From Hexactinellida sp. DTS-2022 (taxonomy: Eukaryota > Porifera > Hexactinellida): 64,000 nt of DNA. Positions 55,401 to 64,000 of this stretch are shown here, one piece after another (the first letter of the stretch is position 1; every line of letters begins with the position of its first letter). The stretch is from assembly GCA_028753945.1 (NCBI GenBank), contig JAPNXP010000009.1, forward strand, positions 124,001 through 188,000, written 5' to 3'. Under the pieces are notes generated by a model. It saw only the letters and a program-made list of their open reading frames with translations. It was not told where the DNA came from and searched no databases. The position numbers and the translations under genes were made by a program.

Positions 55401-57024
55401 CAAAATGCGTACAATATTATACTAACGAGTTTCTTCTTTTGTAGAATGTGCTATTAATAGAAAGGACAAATGGTATCAATATTTCATGTGTGGATATAAT
55501 GAATTCGAATGCTAACAAATGTCTGCTGTAGTATAATGTGCTATATATTGTACGCAAAATGCGTACAATATTATACTAACAGGTTTCTTCTTTAGTAAAA
55601 TGTGCAATATATAGAAAGGACAAATGGTTTCAATATCTCATGTGTGGATATAATGAATTCGAATGCTAACAAATGTCTGCTGTAGTATAATGTGCTATAT
55701 ATTGTACGCAAAAAGCGTACAATATTAAACTAACAGGTTTCTTCTTTAGTAGAATGTGCAATAATAGAAAGTACAAATGGTTTAAATCTCTCATGGGTGG
55801 ATATAATGAATTCGAATGCTAACAAATGTCTGCTTTAGTATAATGTACTATATATTGTACGCAAAATGCGTACAATATTATACTAACAGGTTTCTTCTTT
55901 AGTAGAATGTGGTATAAATAGAAAGTACAAATGGTATCAATATTTCATGGGTGGATATAATGAATTCGAATGCTAACGAATGTCTTCTGTAGTATTATGT
56001 GCTATATATTGTACGCAAAATGCGTACAATATTAACTAACGAGTTTCTTCCTTAGTAGAATGTGCAATAAATAGAAAGGACAAATGGTATCAATATCTTA
56101 TGTGTGGATATAATGAATTCGAATGCTAACAAATGTCTGCTGTAGTATTATGTGCTATATATTGTACGCAAAATGCGTACAATATTAACTAACGAGTTTC
56201 TTCTTAGTAGAATGTGGTATAAATAGAAAGTACAAATGGTTTAAATCTCTCATGGGTGGATATAATGAATTCGAATGCTAACGAATGCCTGCTGTAGTAT
56301 AATGTGCTATATATTGTACGCAAAAAGCGTACAATATTAACTAACGAGTTTCTTCTTAGTAGAATGTGGTATAAATAGAAAGTACAAATGGTTTAAATCT
56401 CTCATGGGTGGATATAAAGAATTCGAATGCTAACGAATGCCTGCTGTAGTATAATGTGCTATATATTGTACGCAAAAAGCGTACAATATTATACTAACGA
56501 GTTTCTTCTTTTGTAGAATGTGCTATAAATAGAAAGGACAAATGGTATCAATATTTCATGTGTGGATATAATGAATTCGAATGCTAACGAAGGTCTGCTG
56601 TAGCATAATGTTCTATATATTGTACGCAAAATGCGTACAATATTAACTAACGAGTTTCTTCTTAGTAGAATGTGGTATAAATAGAAAGTACAAATGGTTT
56701 AAATCTCTCATGGGTGGATATAATGAATTCGAATGCTAACGAATGCCTGCTGTAGTATAATGTGCCATATATTGTACGCAAAATGCGTACAATATTATAC
56801 AAACGAGTTTCTTCTTTAGTAGAATGTGCTATAAATAGAAAGTACAAATGATTTCAATATCTTATGTGTGGATATAATGAATTCGAATGCTAACGAAGGT
56901 CTACTGTAGTATAATGTGCTATATATTGTACGCAAAAAGCGTACAATATTATAATAACAGGTTTCTTCTTTAGTAGAATGTGCAATAAATAGAAAGGACA
57001 AATGGTATCAATATTTCATGGGTG
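52433..57024 (+). repeat. 4,592-bp higher-order repeat, copy 1
   Basis: Matches from 57025 onward at an offset of 4,592 bp for at least 3 kb (about 52433-55600 with 57025-60190), including the private variant CGAATACTAACG at 55354 and 59946. Confidence 0.7.
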
Positions 57025-60000
57025 GATATAAGGAATTCGAATGCTAACAAATGTCTGCTGTAGTATAATGTGCTATATATTGTACGCAAAATGCGTACAA
57101 TATTATACTAACAGGTTTCTTCTTTAGTAGAATGTGGTATAAATAGAAAGTACAAATGGTATCAATATTTCATGGGTGGATATAATGAATTCGAATGCTA
57201 ACGAATGTCTTCTGTAGTATTATGTGCTATATATTGTACGCAAAATGCGTACAATATTATACTAACGAGTTTCTTCTTTAGTAGAATGTGCTATAAATAG
57301 AAAGTACAAATGATTTCAATATCTTATGTGTGGATATAATGAATTCGAATGCTAACGAAGGTCTACTGTAGTATAATGTGCTATATATTGTACGCAAAAA
57401 GCGTACAATATTATAATAACAGGTTTCTTCTTTAGTAGAATGTGCAATAAATAGAAAGGACAAATGGTATCAATATTTCATGGGTGGATATAAGGAATTC
57501 GAATGCTAACAAATGTCTGCTGTAGCATAATGTGCTATATATTGTACGCAAAAAGCGTACAATATTAACTAACGAGTTTCTTCTTAGTAGAATGTGGTAT
57601 AAATAGAAAGGACAAATGGTATCAATATTTCATGGGTGGATATAATGAATTCGAATGCTAACGAATGTCTTCTGTAGTATTATGTGCTATATATTGTACG
57701 CAAAATGCGTACAATATTAACTAACGAGTTTCTTCCTTAGTAGAATGTGCAATAAATAGAAAGGACAAATGGTATCAATATCTTATGTGTGGATATAATG
57801 AATTCGAATGCTAACGAAGGTCTGCTGTAGTATAATGTGCTATATATTGTATGCAAAAAGCGTACAATATTAACTAACGAGTTTCTTCTTAGTAGAATGT
57901 GGTATAAATAGAAAGTACAAATGGTTTAAATCTCTCATGGGCGGATATAATGAATTCGAATGCTAACGAATGCCTGCTGTAGTATAATGTTCTATATATT
58001 GTACGCAAAATGCGTACAATATTAACTAACGAGTTTCTTCTTAGTAGAATGTGGTATAAATAGAAAGTACAAATGGTTTAAATCTCTCATGGGTGGATAT
58101 AATGAATTCGAATGCTAACGAATGCCTGCTGTAGTATAATGTGCTATATATTGTACGCAAAATGCGTACAATATTATACTAACGAGTTTCTTCTTTTGTA
58201 GAATGTGCTATTAATAGAAAGGACAAATGGTATCAATATTTCATGTGTGGATATAATGAATTCGAATGCTAACAAATGTCTGCTGTAGTATAATGTGCTA
58301 TATATTGTACGCAAAAAGCGTACAATATTAAACTAACAGGTTTCTTCTTTAGTAGAATGTGCAATAATAGAAAGTACAAATGGTTTAAATCTCTCATGGG
58401 TGGATATAATGAATTCGAATGCTAACAAATGTCTGCTTTAGTATAATGTACTATATATTGTACGCAAAATGCGTACAATATTATACTAACAGGTTTCTTC
58501 TTTAGTAGAATGTGGTATAAATAGAAAGTACAAATGGTATCAATATTTCATGGGTGGATATAATGAATTCGAATGCTAACGAATGTCTTCTGTAGTATTA
58601 TGTGCTATATATTGTACGCAAAATGCGTACAATATTAACTAACGAGTTTCTTCCTTAGTAGAATGTGCAATAAATAGAAAGGACAAATGGTATCAATATT
58701 TCATGTGTGGATATAATGAATTCGAATGCTAACAAATGTCTGCTGTAGTATTATGTGCTATATATTGTACGCAAAATGCGTACAATATTAACTAACGAGT
58801 TTCTTCTTAGTAGAATGTGGTATAAATAGAAAGTACAAATGGTTTAAATCTCTCATGGGTGGATATAATGAATTCGAATGCTAACGAATGCCTGCTGTAG
58901 TTTAATGTGCTATATATTGTACGCAAAAAGCGTACAATATTAACTAACGAGTTTCTTCTTAGTAGAATGTGGTATAAATAGAAAGTACAAATGGTTTAAA
59001 TCTCTCATGGGTGGATATAAAGAATTCGAATGCTAACGAATGCCTGCTGTAGTATAATGTGCTATATATTGTACGCAAAAAGCGTACAATATTATACTAA
59101 CGAGTTTCTCCTTTTGTAGAATGTGCTATAAATAGAAAGGACAAATGGTATCAATATTTCATGTGTGGATATAATGAATTCGAATGCTAACGAAGGTCTA
59201 CTGTAGTATAATGTGCCATATATTGTACGCAAAAAGCGTACAATATTATAATAACAGGTTTCTTCTTTAGTAGAATGTGCAATAAATAGAAAGGACAAAA
59301 GGTATCAATATTTCATGGGTGGATATAAGGAATTCGAATGCTAACAAATGTCTGCTGTAGCATAATGTGCTATATATTGTACGCAAAAAGCGTACAATAT
59401 TAACTAACGAGTTTCTTCTTAGTAGAATGTGGTATAAATAGAAAGGACAAATGGTATCAATATTTCATGGGTGGATATAATGAATTCGAATGCTAACGAA
59501 TGTCTTCTGTAGTATTATGTGCTATATATTGTACGCAAAATGCGTACAATATTAACTAACGAGTTTCTTCCTTAGTAGAATGTGCAATAAATAGAAAGGA
59601 CAAATGGTATCAATATCTTATGTGTGGATATAATGAATTCGAATGCTAACGAAGGTCTGCTGTAGTATAATGTGCTATATATTGTATGCAAAAAGCGTAC
59701 AATATTAACTAACGAGTTTCTTCTTAGTAGAATGTGGTATAAATAGAAAGTACAAATGGTTTAAATCTCTCATGGGCGGATATAATGAATTCGAATGCTA
59801 ACGAATGCCTGCTGTAGTATAATGTTCTATATATTGTACGCAAAATGCGTACAATATTAACTAACGAGTTTCTTCTTAGTAGAATGTGGTATAAATAGAA
59901 AGTACAAATGGTTTAAATCTCTCATGGGTGGATATAATGAATTCGAATACTAACGAATGCCTGCTGTAGTATAATGTGCTATATATTGTACGCAAAATGC

Positions 60001-63000
60001 GTACAATATTATACTAACGAGTTTCTTCTTTTGTAGAATGTGCTATTAATAGAAAGGACAAATGGTATCAATATTTCATGTGTGGATATAATGAATTCGA
60101 ATGCTAACAAATGTCTGCTGTAGTATAATGTACTATATATTGTACGCAAAATGCGTACAATATTATACTAACAGGTTTCTTCTTTAGTAAAATGTGCAAT
60201 ATATAGAAAGGACAAATGGTTTAAATCTCTCATGGGTGGATATAATGAATTCGAATGCTAACGAATGCCTGCTGTAGTATAATGTGCTATATATTGTACG
60301 CAAAATGCGTACAATATTATACTAACAGGTTTCTTCTTTAGTAGAATGTGCTATATATAGAAAGGACAAATGGTTTCAATATCTCATGTGTGGATATAAT
60401 GAATTCGAATGCTAACAAATGTCTGCTGTAGTATGATGTGCTATATATTGTACGCAAAAAGCGTACAATATTAAACTAACAGGTTTCTTCTTTAGTAGAA
60501 TGTGCAATAAATAGAAAGTACAAATGGTTTAAATCTCTCATGGGTGGATATAATGAATTCGAATGCTAACAAATGTCTGCTGTAGTATAATGTGCTATAT
60601 ATTGTACGCAAAAAGCGTACAATATTAAACTAACAGGTTTCTTCTTTAGTAGAATGTGCAATAAATAGAAAGTACAAATGGTTTAAATCTCTCATGGGTG
60701 GATATAATGAATTCGAATGCTAACAAATGTCTGCTGTAGTATAATGTACTATATATTGTACGCAAAATGCGTACAATATTATACTAACAGGTTTCTTCTT
60801 TAGTAGAATGTGGTATAAATAGAAAGTACAAATGGTATCAATATTTCATGGGTGGATATAATGAATTCGAATGCTAACGAATGTCTTCTGTAGTATTATG
60901 TGCTATATATTGTACGCAAAATGCGTACAATATTAACTAACGAGTTTCTTCCTTAGTAGAATGTGCAATAAATAGAAAGGACAAATGGTATCAATATCTT
61001 ATGTGTGGATATAATGAATTCGAATGCTAACGAAGGTCTGCTGTAGTATAATGTGCTATATATTGTATGCAAAAAGCGTACAATATTAACTAACGAGTTT
61101 CTTCTTAGTAGAATGTGGTATAAATAGAAAGTACAAATGGTTTAAATCTCTCATGGGTGGATATAATGAATTCGAATGCTAACGAATGCCTGCTGTAGTA
61201 TAATGTGCCATATATTGTACGCAAAATGCGTACAATATTATACAAACGAGTTTCTTCTTTAGTAGAATGTGCTATAAATAGAAAGTACAAATGATTTCAA
61301 TATCTTATGTGTGGATATAATGAATTCGAATGCTAACGAATGCCTGCTGTAGTATAATGTGCTATATATTGTACGCAAAAAGCGTACAATACTAACTAAC
61401 GAGTTTCTTCTTAGTAGAATGTGGTATAAATAGAAAGTACAAATGGTTTAAATCTCTCATGGGTGGATATAAAGAATTCGAATGCTAACGAATGCCTGCT
61501 GTAGTATAATGTGCTATATATTGTACGCAAAAAGCGTACAATATTATACTAACGAGTTTCTTCTTTTGTAGAATGTGCTATAAATAGAAAGGACAAATGG
61601 TATCAATATTTCATGTGTGGATATAATGAATTCGAATGCTAACGAAGGTCTGCTGTAGCATAATGTTCTATATATTGTACGCAAAATGCGTACAATATTA
61701 ACTAACGAGTTTCTTCTTAGTAGAATGTGGTATAAATAGAAAGTACAAATGGTTTAAATCCCTCATGGGTGGATATAATAAATTCGAATGCTAACGAATG
61801 CCTGCTGTAGTATAATGTGCTATATATTGTACGAAAAATGCGTACAATATTATACTAACAGGTTTCTTCTTTAGTAGAATGTGGTATAAATAGAAAGGAC
61901 AAATGGTATCAATATTTCATGGGTGGATATAATGAATTCGAATGCTAACGAAGGTCTGCTGTAGTATAATGTGCTATATATTGTACGCAAAAAGCGTACA
62001 ATGTTATACTAACAGGTTTCTTCTTTAGTAGAATGATGTATAAATAGAAAGGACAAATGGTTTAAATCTCTCATGGGTGGATATAATGAATTCGAATGCT
62101 AACGAATGCCTGCTGTAGTATAATGTGCTATATATTGTACGCAAAAAGCGTACAATATTAAACTAACAGGTTTCTTCTTTAGTAGAATGTGCAATAAATA
62201 GAAAGTACAAATGGTTTAAATCTCTCATGGGTGGATATAATGAATTCGAATGCTAACAAATGTCTGCTGTAGTATAATGTGCTAAATATTGTACGCAAAA
62301 AGCGTACAATATTAAACTAACAGGTTTCTTCTTTAGTAGAATGTGCAATAAATAGAAAGTACAAATGGTTTAAATATCTTATGTGTGGATATAATGAATT
62401 CGAATGCTAACGAAGGTCTACTGTAGTATAATGTGCTATATATTGTACGCAAAAAGCGTACAATATTATAATAACAGGTTTCTTCTTTAGTAGAATGTGC
62501 AATAAATAGAAAGGACAAATGGTATCAATATTTCATGGGTGGATATAAGGAATTCGAATGCTAACAAATGTCTGCTGTAGCATAATGTGCTATATATTGT
62601 ACGCAAAAAGCGTACAATATTAACTAACGAGTTTCTTCTTTAGTAGAATGTGGTAAAATAGAAAGGACAAATGGTTTAAATCTCTCATGGGTGGATATAA
62701 TGAATTCGAATGCTAACGAATGCCTGCTGTAGTATAATGTTCTATATATTGTACGCAAAAAGCGTACAATATTATACTAACGAGTTTCTTCCTTAGTAGA
62801 ATGTGCAATAAATAGAAAGGACAAATGGTATCAATATCTTATGTGTGGATATAATGAATTCGAATGCTAACGAAGGTCTGCTGTAGTATAATGTGCTATA
62901 TATTGTATGCAAAAAGCGTACAATATTAACTAACGAGTTTCTTCTTAGTAGAATGTGGTATAAATAGAAAGTACAAATGGTTTAAATCTCTCATGGGCGG

Positions 63001-64000
63001 ATATAATGAATTCGAATGCTAACGAATGCCTGCTGTAGTATAATGTTCTATATATTGTACGCAAAATGCGTACAATATTAACTAACGAGTTTCTTCTTAG
63101 TAGAATGTGGTATAAATAGAAAGTACAAATGGTATCAATATTTCATGTGTGGATATAATGAATTCGAATGCTAACGAAGGTCTGCTGTAGCATAATGTTC
63201 TATATATTGTACGCAAAATGCGTACAATATTAACTAACGAGTTTCTTCTTAGTAGAATGTGGTATAAATAGAAAGTACAAATGGTTTAAATCCCTCATGG
63301 GTGGATATAATAAATTCGAATGCTAACGAATGCCTGCTGTAGTATAATGTGCTATATATTGTACGCAAAATGCGTACAATATTATACTAACAGGTTTCTT
63401 CTTTAGTAGAATGTGGTATAAATAGAAAGGACAAATGGTATCAATATTTCATGGGTGGATATAATGAATTCGAATGCTAACGAAGGTCTGCTGTAGTATA
63501 ATGTGCTATATATTGTACGCAAAATGCGTACAATATTATACTAACAGGTTTCTTCTTTAGTAGAATGTGCTATATATAGAAAGGACAAATGGTTTAAATC
63601 CCTCATGGGTGGATATAATAAATTCGAATGCTAACGAATGCCTGCTGTAGTATAATGTGCTATATATTGTACGCAAAAAGCGTACAATGTTATACTAACA
63701 GGTTTCTTCTTTAGTAGAATGTGGTATAAATAGAAAGGACAAATGGTTTAAATCTCTCATGGGTGGATATAATGAATTCGAATGCTAACGAATGCCTGCT
63801 GTAGTATAATGTGCTATATATTGTACGCAAAATGCGTACAATATTATACTAACAGGTTTCTTCTTTAGTAGAATGTGGTATAAATAGAAAGTACAAATGG
63901 TATCAATATTTCATGGGTGGATATAATGAATTCGAATGCTAACGAATGTCTTCTGTAGTATTATGTGCTATATATTGTACGCAAAATGCGTACAATATTA

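Larger units (their letters stand above)
30831..64000 (+). repeat. 153-154-bp satellite array, over 33 kb, open at right edge
   Basis: Head-to-tail repeats with period marks such as 30831, 30984 and 31138, about 215 copies, running off the window. Each unit typically holds, in order: GTGGATATAATGAATTCGAA; GCTAACGAATG or variants; GTAGTATAATGTGCTATATA; a palindrome ATTGTACGC-AAAAA/AAAAT-GCGTACAAT; TAACGAGTTTCTTC or TAACAGGTTTCTTC; GTAGAATGTG; a TATA-like TATAAATAG; and CAAATGGTTTAAATCTCTCA or CAAATGGTATCAATATTTCA. Variation is concentrated at fixed diagnostic positions. The first unit (30831-30983) is the most diverged, as expected at an array edge. Most units have a GAATTC site. Short minus-strand frames of 61-90 codons recur with the period and are not genes. 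No unrelated sequence interrupts the array. Confidence 0.97.

Noticed and set aside
32618..62518. Dozens of recurring 61-90-codon minus-strand frames
   Set aside because: They recur with the satellite period and shift frame between units because the unit is not a multiple of three; no start context or domain.
30831..64000. CRISPR-like array
   Set aside because: Units are contiguous copies with no unique spacers, the repeat is far too long, and the context is eukaryotic.
1..64000. tRNA, rRNA or telomeric repeats
   Set aside because: No cloverleaf with matching A and B boxes, no conserved rRNA core strings and no telomere-type hexamer arrays were found by eye; a covariance-model scan would be needed to be certain.

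Overview
The window is eukaryotic nuclear DNA, AT-rich apart from GC-rich coding islands. It has phase-consistent GT-AG introns and animal-type genes: a NACHT-LRR receptor with death-fold N-terminal domains, a divergent small-Maf-like bZIP, N4BP2-family P-loop kinases, TMEM165/GDT1, an AKAP7-like 2H phosphoesterase and a 50-kDa-type hexokinase. DED/Death-NACHT-LRR genes together with high MITE density suggest an early-branching animal, possibly a demosponge. That placement is inference; no ribosomal or mitochondrial marker is present.

Layout. 1-6400 is gene-poor and made largely of short inverted-repeat transposons, including one arm (about 2190-4711) of a large inverted repeat. 6424-16626 is the gene island. 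A Maf-like gene on the plus strand is convergent with four minus-strand genes, in transcription order TMEM165 (16626-15898), a short N4BP2L-like kinase (15435-14611), a long N4BP2-like protein (13031-9042) and an AKAP7-like gene with three exons (8490-6891). 17493-20120 is the second, inverted arm; it carries a 549-bp hAT-like insertion whose empty site is preserved in the first arm. 20919-24275 is an intronless NLR gene. 25418-30539 is a complete six-exon hexokinase gene whose introns hold TG-rich low complexity, MITEs and a 37-bp minisatellite. From 30831 to the right edge (over 33 kb, about 215 copies) the sequence is one head-to-tail satellite of 153-154 bp units with nested higher-order repeats.

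The genes do not form an obvious pathway or operon-like system. The most notable signals are architectural: the satellite with a conserved palindrome and TATA-like motif in most units and at least four superimposed multi-kb duplications; a 481-bp stretch shared without a visible difference by two neighbouring N4BP2-family genes and limited to the kinase module; the large inverted repeat around the gene island; and several transposon insertions that can be resolved to the base. I found no convincing evidence of a wholly new biochemical system.
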